A stretch of DNA of 64,000 nt from an uncultured Eggerthellaceae bacterium (GTDB lineage: Bacteria; Actinomycetota; Coriobacteriia; Coriobacteriales; Eggerthellaceae), in NCBI GenBank assembly GCA_910580205.1, contig CAJTVP010000005.1:36699-100698 (forward strand). The letters are read 5' to 3'. Of the stretch, positions 17,456 through 26,315 are shown in pieces (the stretch's first letter is position 1; the number at the start of each line of letters is the position of its first letter). The translations under genes and the position numbers were made by a program. The notes under the pieces were generated by a model, which did no database searches, was not told the origin of the DNA, and saw only the letters and a list, made by a program, of their open reading frames with translations.

Positions 17456-18579
17456 AAGGCTGCTACATCCATTACCGTGATATCCGCTCACGGGAAAGCA
17501 CGATGGTCGGAAGCGACAAAAAAGTTGCTGGTCAAATCTCCGCTTTCAACAAAACAGGTTTGAATTGCGAATTCCTTTTCTGCCCCCACCCCGAGACTAT
17601 CCCGGGCATGATCCGTTCAAGCCTGCCCTTCCTCTCTGACGGAGTGGCATGGCCGGACCCGCTTTCATTGGCGGATGCAGACTATCTCTACATCCGCAAA
17701 CCGCGATTCTTCAGCAAGGATTTCATCGCATTCCTCAAGAAGCTCAAAACCATCAATCCTCAGATTCTGGTGATTTGCGAGATCCCCACCTACCCCTACG
17801 ATAAAGAGATGATGCGCCCTAGAACGCTTCCCGCATTTCAGAAGGATAAAAAGTACCGAACAAGGCTTGAGGGTCTGGTTGATTATTTCGCCGACCTCTC
17901 CAACCATCAGTGCATCTTCGGCCTTCCCACACTGCCGTTTTTCAACGGGGTGGATCTTGACCGCATCGAAGCGAGGAAACCCTCCGGGAATGATTTCGCG
18001 ATCAACATGATCTTCGTTGCTTTTTTTGAGTTCTGGCATGGGGCAGACCGGCTCATTTCCGGTTTGAATGATTACTACCAAAATAGCGGAGCAAGGAATA
18101 TCCATATCAACTTGGTAGGAGATGGCGGAGAGATTCCCGCTCTGAAAAAAACGGTAGAGCAACTGGGGCTGACCGATCGAGTGACCTTCCATGGATCGAT
18201 GACTCCCGACCAGATCGATGGCATCTATGACCAATGCCAGCTCGCCGTGTCCACCTTGGGAATGCACCGCATAGACCCCAATGCGACTTCCTCATCTTTG
18301 AAGAGCAGAGAGTACCTTGCCAAAGGCATCCCATTCATCCATTCATCCCAGGTTGACGTATTCATCGACAATCCGAACGATTTCTGCCTGGAACTCCCCG
18401 TCAGCGATGATCCGATTGATTTTTTCAAAGTGGTAGAGCACTTCGATCGCATCCATGAGCAGAAGACGGAAGCGGAATTGATCGATGAGATCAGAAACTA
18501 TGCCGAAGAAACGGTATCAATGGAAAAGGCGATGAATGCCGTGATAGAAAAAATCAAATCCCATGGCACCACGCACTGA
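17452..18579 (+). CDS. Glycosyltransferase, GT-B fold (GT4-like)
   Basis: 375 residues. The C-terminal half has a nucleotide-sugar binding domain: FVAFFEFWHGADRL near residue 187, INLVGDGGEIPALKK near 220, DRVTFHGSMTPDQI near 243 and LKSREYLAKGIPFI near 285. The N-terminal half (CYIHYRDIRSRESTMVGSDKKV) is a Rossmann-like acceptor domain that I do not recognise further. A GT4-type retaining transferase acting on a lipid-linked oligosaccharide in the cytoplasm is the likely role. Translationally coupled to licD (4-base overlap), so it may act on the glycan that LicD decorates. It converges on the Wzt-like gene with an 18-base gap. Confidence 0.75.
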   Translation: MKGCYIHYRDIRSRESTMVGSDKKVAGQISAFNKTGLNCEFLFCPHPETIPGMIRSSLPFLSDGVAWPDPLSLADADYLYIRKPRFFSKDFIAFLKKLKTINPQILVICEIPTYPYDKEMMRPRTLPAFQKDKKYRTRLEGLVDYFADLSNHQCIFGLPTLPFFNGVDLDRIEARKPSGNDFAINMIFVAFFEFWHGADRLISGLNDYYQNSGARNIHINLVGDGGEIPALKKTVEQLGLTDRVTFHGSMTPDQIDGIYDQCQLAVSTLGMHRIDPNATSSSLKSREYLAKGIPFIHSSQVDVFIDNPNDFCLELPVSDDPIDFFKVVEHFDRIHEQKTEAELIDEIRNYAEETVSMEKAMNAVIEKIKSHGTTH

Positions 18580-18597
18580 TATCTGCTTCCCCATCGA

Positions 18598-20415
18598 TCA
18601 ACCCTCATCTCGGAACGCGCGGCGCAGGATCCGCTTATCGGCATCATGGAATTGCTCGTTGGTACCAAAGAACGTGAACGCCACAGGACGCACCTCGTAC
18701 CGCTTAAGCAATTCAACATTACCCATGACGTTATCCAGGTCTCGTGAATCCTGGAGCGCCATCAACGCCCCCCTCTGATGCAAAAGAGGACCGATGCCAA
18801 GGGCCTGATCCGCATGCCAAGGGGAAGCGAAGAAAACTTCACGCTCACCGCCCACATCGAAGGCGTTATCATCCATCCAGGAATAAATGATGCCCGCAGC
18901 GTCGACCACTCCATTCCCGCAGACGCGCGTCAATGTTGCAGGCTCCTCATGCAGTGGCCTGACCATCTCTTCCGGAAAGACATCTTCACCTCCCAAGAGA
19001 AGCATCTCTTCAGGATGGCAGGATCTGATGGCTTCGAGGACGTCCTCTTGCAGAGGTTCGTTGGGAGTCGCCAGAAAAAGAGGAACTTTGCGCTCATACG
19101 AAAACGGCATCACGAGCAACATATCTGGCACGCACTCCGGATAGGCGATGATGACCTTGTCATGCGCAGCGTCGCATGGCTCCCTTTCAGCGAAAAAGTG
19201 CGCGTTCACAGAAAGCATGCCGGGGTCATCGCCATCTATCTCACTGAGTTCCGTGCAGGGCGAAGCATCAGCGATCAGGCTCCGGATGCTCTTCCGGAAA
19301 GAAGCATCCGACCCCAAGATGATCGCCTCTTTCCAGGAGGCGCGCTCCATGAGCTCCAGCAGCTCATCCGGCATTCTCTTCTCAGATGCGAGGAGCAGAT
19401 CAGCGTCGGTCCTGCTGCAAAGCGAATTGGCGACCATGCACGTCGCGGGCTCGTCAGCAGGAGCGATGACCACCCTATCAAGAAGAGCATCGGGTTCCTT
19501 GGCTTTCAACAATTCAAGCGAGGTGACGGCCGGATCGCCGCTTCCATAAGCCATGTGCTTGCAAGTTTTGCTTTCTTGCGGTTCTGCAGCGAGCAGTTGG
19601 AACACGCGACGTTCTGACTCTTCTGAACCTAAATGCCATCCGAGCGCCTTGTATGCGTCGCACACGGTTGCTGCGTCACCTAAGAGGCGGAGGTGGCCTT
19701 TCTCGATCCATGCTGCCTTGTTGCAGAGCCTCTCGATCAATTGACCATCATGGGAGACGATCAAAACGGTCACATGATGGTCCGTGATCAGAGCGTTTAT
19801 CCTCTTCTCGCACTTCTCCTGGAACATATAATCGCCAACGGAAAGCACCTCATCAACGATGAGGACATCCGGGATGGTTTCGGTGGCGATAGCGAAAGCG
19901 ATGCGCGCGACCATGCCGGAAGAGTAATTCTTCATGGGCATGTCCAAGAAGTCTCTGATCTCAGCGAAATCCACGATGCTGTCGAAATGGTCGTTGATGA
20001 ATTGCCTGGAATACCCCAGCAACGCTCCGTTGAGATAGATGTTCTCCCGCGCAGAAAGCTCCATGTCGAAACCAGCGCCAAGCTCGATCAGGGGGGCGAT
20101 GGATCCTTCAACCTTGCACGTGCCTTTCGATGGTTCAAGGACTCCCGCGATGATCTTCAGCAATGTCGACTTCCCGGAGCCATTCGAGCCCACCAGCCCG
20201 AAAACATCTCCTTGGTTCACCGTCAAAGAGACGTCATCCAAAGCGACGAATTCTTTGAACATCAACTCCCGCTTGATGATCTTGATGAAATACTCCTTGA
20301 GGCTCTGGATGCGCTCGCTGGCCATATTGAAGACCATGGATACATGGTCCACCTCGATCACGGGATGTTCCGCTGATGCGTCTGGAGTCAATGTTATGTC
20401 CTCGTTGTCATACAT
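18598..20415 (-). CDS. ABC polysaccharide exporter ATPase (Wzt/TagH-like) with a C-terminal CWB2-like region
   Basis: 605 residues. Residues ~20-265 form a Wzt/TagH-type ATPase: Walker A GLVGSNGSGKSTLLK, the signature NYSSGMVARIAFA, Walker B DVLIVDEVLSVGD and the switch His in VSHDGQL. Residues ~285-600 are not the usual Wzt C-terminal fold. They contain three units resembling cell-wall-binding repeat 2 (CWB2): DRVVIAPADEPATCMVANSL with AIILGSDASF; DKVIIAYPECVPDML with MLLLGGEDVFPEEM; and EVFFASPWHADQALGIGPLL. CWB2 repeats normally sit in exported proteins and bind wall polymers. Here no signal or membrane segment exists, so the domain should be cytoplasmic, where Wzt proteins hold a domain that reads the end of the polymer. 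The start overlaps the permease stop by 8 bases. ATPase call is firm; CWB2 likeness is by eye. Confidence 0.88.
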   Translation of the reverse strand: MYDNEDITLTPDASAEHPVIEVDHVSMVFNMASERIQSLKEYFIKIIKRELMFKEFVALDDVSLTVNQGDVFGLVGSNGSGKSTLLKIIAGVLEPSKGTCKVEGSIAPLIELGAGFDMELSARENIYLNGALLGYSRQFINDHFDSIVDFAEIRDFLDMPMKNYSSGMVARIAFAIATETIPDVLIVDEVLSVGDYMFQEKCEKRINALITDHHVTVLIVSHDGQLIERLCNKAAWIEKGHLRLLGDAATVCDAYKALGWHLGSEESERRVFQLLAAEPQESKTCKHMAYGSGDPAVTSLELLKAKEPDALLDRVVIAPADEPATCMVANSLCSRTDADLLLASEKRMPDELLELMERASWKEAIILGSDASFRKSIRSLIADASPCTELSEIDGDDPGMLSVNAHFFAEREPCDAAHDKVIIAYPECVPDMLLVMPFSYERKVPLFLATPNEPLQEDVLEAIRSCHPEEMLLLGGEDVFPEEMVRPLHEEPATLTRVCGNGVVDAAGIIYSWMDDNAFDVGGEREVFFASPWHADQALGIGPLLHQRGALMALQDSRDLDNVMGNVELLKRYEVRPVAFTFFGTNEQFHDADKRILRRAFRDEG

Positions 20416-21226
20416 AAAGGATGAACTTCTTCTCCAACTTCTTGAACACGAACAACCCGATCGCGAATGTCACGAAGGCGAAAATAGAGCAAAGACCCAG
20501 CTCCATCATCACGCTCAGATCAGTCGGCAATGAGATGCCGGTGGCCATCTGCCTGAACGTTGAAACGAAATGGTACATGGGGTTGAACTGGATGAGCGTC
20601 ACCACCCAGCTGAATCCCGTTGCCGCCAACGCTTCATAAGGCCAAAAGATAGGTGTGAAATAGAACCAGATGGTCATGACCACGCCCCACAGATGCACGA
20701 CATCTCTGAAGAAGACCGCCAGTGAAGAGATCAGGTATCCAACGCCAAGGGTGAAGACTGCAAGCAAGACGACAAGGACGGGAATCAGCAAGACCTGCCA
20801 ATTCGGCCCCATGCCGAAAAAGATCATGACGGCGATGACGGCGATCAGGGAAAAGGCGAAATTGACCACAGCGAAAAGCACTTTTTCCGTAGGGAAGATG
20901 ATCTTGTTGATCCTCACCTTCTTGATCAGAGATGCTGAGTCATTGATGGAGTTCAATGCTCCGGTGGTGCCATCTTGGAACAATGCGAAAAGCGTTTGCC
21001 CCAGAATCAAATACACCGCGAAGGGGTAGAAATTGAACTCGAAACGGAAAATGTTCGTGAAGATGAGCGCCATGACCACCATCATGAGCAGTGGATTCAG
21101 CACGCTCCACGCGATTCCCAGCACGCTTCTTCGATACTTGAGCTTGAACTCTTTTGAAATAAGGTTGTAGAGAAGGTACAGACTGTTCTTATTGTTGCCC
21201 TTCTCTGATGAATGCGCCTTAGACAT
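20408..21226 (-). CDS. ABC-2 polysaccharide export permease (Wzm/TagG-like)
   Basis: About 272 residues with six hydrophobic segments and a cytoplasmic N-terminal amphipathic start (LYNLISKEFKLKYRRSVLG), a hallmark of Wzm/TagG permeases; YLILGQTLFALFQDG and FYFTPIFWPYEAL are also family-like. With the downstream ATPase it forms an exporter moving a finished lipid-linked glycan across the membrane. I chose ATG 21226 (MSKAHSSEKG), preceded by GGGG at 6 bases; an ATG at 21244 would add six residues but has no ribosome site. It lies 123 bases after the acyltransferase stop, so it may be read through or have its own promoter. The organism also has a Wzx flippase close by. Confidence 0.9.
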   Translation of the reverse strand: MSKAHSSEKGNNKNSLYLLYNLISKEFKLKYRRSVLGIAWSVLNPLLMMVVMALIFTNIFRFEFNFYPFAVYLILGQTLFALFQDGTTGALNSINDSASLIKKVRINKIIFPTEKVLFAVVNFAFSLIAVIAVMIFFGMGPNWQVLLIPVLVVLLAVFTLGVGYLISSLAVFFRDVVHLWGVVMTIWFYFTPIFWPYEALAATGFSWVVTLIQFNPMYHFVSTFRQMATGISLPTDLSVMMELGLCSIFAFVTFAIGLFVFKKLEKKFILYV

Positions 21227-21349
21227 GCACCGCCCCATTCCCATTCAGGCGTTGCCAAAAGAGCGAAAGCGTTTTCAGTCCGATTCCCATGATGAAAGCA
21301 GTATAAAGGATTGCACCCCATCCGCCAGCAGCCTCCCTTTTTCCTGCCA

Positions 21350-22870
21350 TCAAAACTGGAAGTAGATGAATGGGTTGTAGCCACCTGAAACGATCGACAT
21401 GCAAGAAAGGACCAATACGACAAGCAGGCCGACATCCGCCAAAAGGGATATGACGCCGACCACGATAGCCCTTTGGCGATTGAGGGGATGCGGCACCGAC
21501 ACTGCACAGGGTGGCACAAAATCGTTCCCTTTCTCCGGAGCAGCGATGATTCCCGTTCCGCTGGCCCCTGATCCCCACGCTTCCACATGCTTGCGAAGCC
21601 ACGGGAAGACAGGAGTTGCCCCGACCGCGAAGACGGGCATCAGCAACACGTAGCTCCAAGACTGAAGCTCCCACAACGTAGACGTGCCAGTGAATCCATA
21701 GGCACCGAACATCCCCATGAACCATTCACCCACATTGGACAAACCGCTCACGGCGAAAAGAAGCCAACCGAAAAAGAACACGATGATGCAATAAGCATGT
21801 TGGGCCGTTTTGGGACAGCGGGACAGCGCTCTCAGCAAGAAGAGCTTCTCGCACATCAGCAGCACACCATAGTAAAGACCCCAGATCAAGAAGTTCCACG
21901 CGGCACCATGCCAGATGCCGGTCAAGGCCCAAACGATGAAGATGTTGAGCATCCACCGTGGCTTGCTCGCCCGCGACCCACCCAAGGGGATGTAAACGTA
22001 ATCGCGGAAAAACGACCCCAATGTCATATGCCACCGACGCCAGAACTCGGTGACCGACTTCGAGATGTAGGGGTAGTTGAAGTTCCGCGGGTAATCAAAA
22101 CCCATCATCTTTCCAAGGCCGATCGCCATATCAGAATACCCAGAGAAATCGAAATAGATCTGGAAGGTATAGGCGAAAACGCCAGAAAAGCACCCCACGA
22201 ATCCGATAGTCGCAGCCTCTTGCGTGAGGAGCGAATTGGCTAGAATGGCAGCCGTATTCGCCAAAAGCGCTTTCTTCCCCAATCCGATGATGAACAGCCT
22301 CAACCCTTGCGAAAAACCAGCGAGGGTCACCTTGCGGTTGTCTATCTCATCTTCAATTTGAGAATAGCGAACGATCGGCCCCGCGACCAGCTGAGGGAAC
22401 ATGGCGATATACATCCCAAGGTAGAGAATGTTCTTTTGCGGTTGGACTTTTTCTCTACACACATCAACAATATAGCTTATCGCCTGAAGAGTGAAGAATG
22501 AGATGCCGATCGGAAGCGCAAGCTGAAGATCTAAAAGGAACTCTTCGCCTAGGGCTCTGTTGAGATTGCTCGCGATGAATGTTTCATATTTGAACAGGCA
22601 CAATACGGACAGATCGGCGAACAGCGCCACGATGAGCAGAAGAAGGCGACCCCCCCCCGCAGCGCACTTCGACATCCACATCCCGAAGAACCAATTCACG
22701 ATGATAGAGCCGATCATGAGAAATACGTAGATCGGCTCCCCCCATGCATAAAAGAACAGGCTGAAAAGCAGAAGGATCACGTTCTTGGCTGACCTTGTGG
22801 GCACGACCAGATACACAGCCAGAAAAAGCGGCAAGAACGCGAACAGAAAAACGCTGCTTGAGAATACCAT
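21350..22870 (-). CDS. MBOAT O-acyltransferase (AlgI-like)
   Basis: About 506 residues and about ten membrane segments. Family marks: FYAWGEPIYVFLMIGSI near residue 40-56, SVTEFWRRWHMTLGSFFRDY near 270, YIPLGGSR, and the catalytic His in GIWHGAAWNFLIWGLYYG near 315. AlgI-type MBOAT proteins pass an acetyl group across the membrane for O-acetylation of an extracellular polysaccharide, helped by an AlgX/AlgJ partner, which is the gene immediately upstream (22945-24198). Start ATG 22870 (MVFSSSVFLF) follows GGAGG at 10 bases and matches the usual family N-terminus; a further in-frame ATG lies at 22906. Codons for residues ~71-74 form a run of nine G (22650-22658), so slippage would truncate the enzyme early. 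In this sequence the frame is intact. Confidence 0.92.
   Translation of the reverse strand: MVFSSSVFLFAFLPLFLAVYLVVPTRSAKNVILLLFSLFFYAWGEPIYVFLMIGSIIVNWFFGMWMSKCAAGGGRLLLLIVALFADLSVLCLFKYETFIASNLNRALGEEFLLDLQLALPIGISFFTLQAISYIVDVCREKVQPQKNILYLGMYIAMFPQLVAGPIVRYSQIEDEIDNRKVTLAGFSQGLRLFIIGLGKKALLANTAAILANSLLTQEAATIGFVGCFSGVFAYTFQIYFDFSGYSDMAIGLGKMMGFDYPRNFNYPYISKSVTEFWRRWHMTLGSFFRDYVYIPLGGSRASKPRWMLNIFIVWALTGIWHGAAWNFLIWGLYYGVLLMCEKLFLLRALSRCPKTAQHAYCIIVFFFGWLLFAVSGLSNVGEWFMGMFGAYGFTGTSTLWELQSWSYVLLMPVFAVGATPVFPWLRKHVEAWGSGASGTGIIAAPEKGNDFVPPCAVSVPHPLNRQRAIVVGVISLLADVGLLVVLVLSCMSIVSGGYNPFIYFQF
22650..22658 (-). repeat. Poly-G run of nine (coding strand) in the MBOAT gene
   Basis: Nine C on the plus strand, nine G in the coding sequence (Ala-Gly-Gly-Gly codons near residue 73). 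The frame is intact at nine; gain or loss of one base would cut the protein to a short fragment. A possible slippage site. Confidence 0.85.
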
Positions 22871-22944
22871 GGCTACAACGCCTCCATGCAAAAGCGCTTC
22901 ATGCACATGATTCCATCAACCTTGTTGAACAACACAAAGCGCCC

Positions 22945-24198
22945 TCATTCAAAATAGCCGCCATGCCTGATCAGCATGGTCGAATAATCCAATAGCGATC
23001 CCACGAAGTACACATCATCCGCCCCCGAAGATTCGATTCTTTCACTGAGCATCGCTTCGTCCCTTGAAGACGAATGGAGGTCTATATAGCCGAATGTCTC
23101 ACCGTAATCGTTGGCCACCAGCCACCGAAAGGCATCCCCATAAGAATCGCTGATGACCAACGCGGTCTCACCGCCCTCGATGTTCGGGTTGACGAAATGG
23201 GAATCGTAATCCCCTCCATACCATGTTGCATAAAAAGAAAACCGCCCCTTTATCCCCGCCTCTTCAAGCCGTGCTTTTGGATCCGCTGTTGAAATTGCTG
23301 CAGGGTTCTCCATCTGGCTCTCCAGGAGATCGGACTCAAAATCGGGTTCGCTGACCTTGTCGTCCAGCAACATCAAACCAGCGCGAGCCAACTGCCCATT
23401 GAATGAGGAAATATCCTTGAATGATGACGGCGTATCATAGCGCTGCTCTTCTTCGCCTTTAAGTGCGAGCATGTTGTTGTAATACGCCAAGGCACCATAG
23501 CCATTCCAATGAGCATCCGTTTTATAGAAACAATGCATGTACTCTTCTAGGGAGTTCACCGTCAACGTAGAGATCGTCACATTGTCTAGATTCTTGCACC
23601 GTGAAACCAACGGCTCCGTTATTTGATCCGTGGACATGAAGTCTGAAGAGTATTCGACCACGGGATTGCAAGTTGACGTCACAGCTGTATCGGGGATCAC
23701 GATATAAAAGTTCTTGTCAGGATGCTTCAAGGCGAAAGCGCTTAGCGCCGCACCGAATTCATCAAGCTTTTCACGCCACTCTTGAAATGGATAGTCAACC
23801 ATGGGCATCAGGATCTTCTGCTCATCAACGAACACCACGTCCGTACCGTAATGCGTAGGGTAACATCTCCATCCAAATAGGCCGGAGGTCACGGAAATAG
23901 ACAACCTCTGCATTTCCGAATACGTCAAAAGGGTCGCATATTTCGCAGGGATGAACAGGTTGATTCTCTCCTCGATCGCTTGCTGGGCGACCCCTTCCCT
24001 CATATTTTCGAGCGTCAGGTCTTCCTTGACATCGAAAGCCGTTGTTCCACCAGACAAGAACTCAGAATCCGCCGCCGTCAATTCTTTCGGAATGTCCATA
24101 TGCAGCATCTCGGTAGACACGTAGAGCATGATCGGTCCCAGCAGAAAAGCGCAAACCAGGAAACTGAAAAGCATGTTTCTGACCGGAAAATGGCTCAC
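22945..24198 (-). CDS. AlgX/AlgJ-like SGNH-fold acetyltransferase partner
   Basis: 417 residues. One N-terminal membrane anchor (~8-28) then an extracytoplasmic domain. The motif YKTDAHWNGYGAL near residue 225 is the DxxHW signature of AlgX/AlgJ/DHHW proteins, and VISDSYGDAFRW near 345 provides the nucleophile Ser in a SGNH-like block. FYIVIPDTAVTS near 155 fits a core strand. In alginate systems such proteins take acetyl groups delivered by an MBOAT protein and put them on the polymer outside the cell; the AlgI-like gene lies just downstream, 75 bases away. Start is GTG 24198 with GGGAG 6 bases upstream. The polymer acetylated is unknown, presumably that exported by the nearby Wzx or Wzm/Wzt. 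Confidence 0.83.
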   Translation of the reverse strand: MSHFPVRNMLFSFLVCAFLLGPIMLYVSTEMLHMDIPKELTAADSEFLSGGTTAFDVKEDLTLENMREGVAQQAIEERINLFIPAKYATLLTYSEMQRLSISVTSGLFGWRCYPTHYGTDVVFVDEQKILMPMVDYPFQEWREKLDEFGAALSAFALKHPDKNFYIVIPDTAVTSTCNPVVEYSSDFMSTDQITEPLVSRCKNLDNVTISTLTVNSLEEYMHCFYKTDAHWNGYGALAYYNNMLALKGEEEQRYDTPSSFKDISSFNGQLARAGLMLLDDKVSEPDFESDLLESQMENPAAISTADPKARLEEAGIKGRFSFYATWYGGDYDSHFVNPNIEGGETALVISDSYGDAFRWLVANDYGETFGYIDLHSSSRDEAMLSERIESSGADDVYFVGSLLDYSTMLIRHGGYFE

Positions 24199-24216
24199 TC
24201 TTTGCTCCCGAAAAGC

Positions 24217-25329
24217 TCATTGACTGCGTCCGAAATGTGCGCTTGTATCTGGTTTCCTCAAGATGGAATCCAGCGCATCGTAAATATAGCACAGGGTCTG
24301 ATGGTACATTTTGGCCGGACTGACTCCAAAATTGCAGATGAGGAAGTAGAGCAGCTGTTTCCTTGCATCTGCATTGAATTCGTAATCTCCGTCAAGGAAA
24401 CCCCGAAGCTTCGCTTCGTCAACGAGAAATTGCAGGAGCTCCTCTTTTTCGCTCTCATCCTTGGTCCATCTTGTGAATGATTGAAAAAGATCGAGAAACG
24501 TCTTGGTGGACGTGCCCATCCATCTATCAAAGCATTCCGAACGAATCGACTGTTTTTCATCCCCGATTTCCGTCAGCAGCACATCATGCAAATGCATGCA
24601 CTCGTAGATATTCCCTTTAGAAACTTTACCGGTAATGGAAACTTGCCCTTCTCTCCTATAGAAATAGGGGCATCCTTCAAGAAAGGAGATACGCTGCGCG
24701 TGACGCGTGCATCTGATATTGAAATCTCTGTCTTCGCTTCTCATATTTCTGAACAGGAGCTGATGTTCGTTGATGAAGACTCTTTTGTAAATCGCATTCC
24801 AGCATGAAATGGGGATATCTGAATCACGCCTCCCCTTTGGCGCTTTTCCATACATCTCCATATGAAAGGCTTCGATTTCTTCATTGGAGTCAAGACGCGC
24901 GCCTGCGTAGGGATGAGGCGCATCTCGGAATTGCCCATGCCCGTAAGCATACTTCAAGCCTGTATAACAAATATCCGCCGAACTGCCGCTAGCTAAAAGA
25001 TAAAGGCTCTCATACATGCGCTCGTCAACCCAATCGTCAGCATCAACGAAGCCTATGTACTCGCCTTGGGCGGCGACTATGCCCGTGTTCCTTGCAGGAC
25101 CTAATCCTTGATTCAGCTGATGGATGACCTTGATGTTCTCGTTTCCGGCTGCATATTCATCGGCGATCCGGGAACTGGCATCAACGGAACCATCATCCAC
25201 CACGATTATCTCGATGTCATTCAGCGTTTGTCTCAACAGACTATCCAAACACGTGGATAGATACCTTTCGGTGTTATATACAGGAACCACCACGCTTACC
25301 GCATACTCCGCATGCTCTCCCAACATCAC
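24217..25329 (-). CDS. GT2 glycosyltransferase
   Basis: 370 residues. Standard GT-A N-terminal domain: VSVVVPVYNTERYLSTCLDS at residues ~11-30, IIVVDDGSVDAS near 40, LNQGLGPARNTGI near 72 and the DXD site YIGFVDADDWVDE near 92. The C-terminal ~130 residues are helical and carry no motif I recognise. It should transfer a sugar from a nucleotide donor to a lipid-linked acceptor in the cytoplasm. Start is GTG 25329 (or the ATG three bases later); the start overlaps the upstream stop as GTGATG, showing tight coupling with the preceding GT2 gene. Donor and acceptor unknown. Confidence 0.87.
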   Translation of the reverse strand: MMLGEHAEYAVSVVVPVYNTERYLSTCLDSLLRQTLNDIEIIVVDDGSVDASSRIADEYAAGNENIKVIHQLNQGLGPARNTGIVAAQGEYIGFVDADDWVDERMYESLYLLASGSSADICYTGLKYAYGHGQFRDAPHPYAGARLDSNEEIEAFHMEMYGKAPKGRRDSDIPISCWNAIYKRVFINEHQLLFRNMRSEDRDFNIRCTRHAQRISFLEGCPYFYRREGQVSITGKVSKGNIYECMHLHDVLLTEIGDEKQSIRSECFDRWMGTSTKTFLDLFQSFTRWTKDESEKEELLQFLVDEAKLRGFLDGDYEFNADARKQLLYFLICNFGVSPAKMYHQTLCYIYDALDSILRKPDTSAHFGRSQ

Positions 25330-26297
25330 TTCTCAGTCCCTCTCTTCGTGAATGAGTTGGCCCTTTCCCAGATACCACGTCCCCAGAACGCCAAGAAATA
25401 TGCCAGGTCGGGCAGAAGGAGCTTTGGATCATGATGGAGCCGATACCTCATCGCATAATTATCACAAGAACACCCCGAGAGAAGATAGAACCATTCTGGG
25501 CTTTTCCCGGTGTATCCAATCAGGTCCATGCCCAACTCATCAGCCGTTTTCCCGCAATGGATCATGGTCTTGTCAAGAACAGCAAGCATATCTCTATATC
25601 GAACTCTATAAGCGTCCTTCTTCCAACAAATGCCTGTGACATCATCATACAAATAGGTTTTTCCGATAACGAATCCGCTTCCGCACATGGCCGAGTAAAA
25701 ACTGAGCCCCAAAGGAAAAGCCATATTGTCATTATCGAATTCGCCCGTTTCTTGAAAAATCTCAACGAACTTTCGCGCATTTTCAGTTCTATGAATTGAC
25801 GCGCTTGAGAACATCATCGCACCGTAAGCGCCCCTTGATTCAGACACCCGATTGAACAGGTCCATGCCATCAGGGTAAAGCCCAGCCAATTCGGAGAAAT
25901 AGCCTTCTCCTTCCATCTCTTCGTTGTAATTCAAGTAAACAAGCGAAAGGTCCTTATGTTTGTTGATGACTCCGAGGATGTCATCAACAACTCCCTGCTT
26001 CACAACGTCATCATCACCGAGCATCCACAGATAATCAGCCTGGGCCTGATCAACCAGAAAGACCATATTGTTTATCGGTCCGCGATTTTCCTTTTGGATG
26101 AACACCCTCAAAGAGGGATACTCATCCTCCAGCCGCATCAAAAGATCAGAAGTGCCGTCGTCAGAATGATTGTCTGAAACCAAGATCTCAACTTGATCAA
26201 TGCCACAACATTGGGAAAGCAAACAACCCAGTTGAGCGGATATCTTTTCAAAGCGATTATACGTAGGCACGCAGATGCTCAATAGTTTCTCAGGCAT
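25326..26297 (-). CDS. GT2 glycosyltransferase
   Basis: 323 residues. GT-A domain with LSICVPTYNRFEKISAQL at residues 6-23, EILVSDNHSDDGTS near 38, NRGPINNMVFLV near 72 and the metal site LWMLGDDDVV near 90. This arrangement (Pro-Thr-Tyr-Asn-Arg and DDD) is close to rhamnosyl- or mannosyl-type transferases of O-antigen loci, but the sugar cannot be assigned. It lies between the Wzx flippase (18-base gap) and another GT2, consistent with building the repeat unit that Wzx flips. GGGGAG precedes the ATG closely. Confidence 0.87.
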   Translation of the reverse strand: MPEKLLSICVPTYNRFEKISAQLGCLLSQCCGIDQVEILVSDNHSDDGTSDLLMRLEDEYPSLRVFIQKENRGPINNMVFLVDQAQADYLWMLGDDDVVKQGVVDDILGVINKHKDLSLVYLNYNEEMEGEGYFSELAGLYPDGMDLFNRVSESRGAYGAMMFSSASIHRTENARKFVEIFQETGEFDNDNMAFPLGLSFYSAMCGSGFVIGKTYLYDDVTGICWKKDAYRVRYRDMLAVLDKTMIHCGKTADELGMDLIGYTGKSPEWFYLLSGCSCDNYAMRYRLHHDPKLLLPDLAYFLAFWGRGIWERANSFTKRGTEK

Positions 26298-26315
26298 GCT
26301 CTCCCCTTCAATCCA

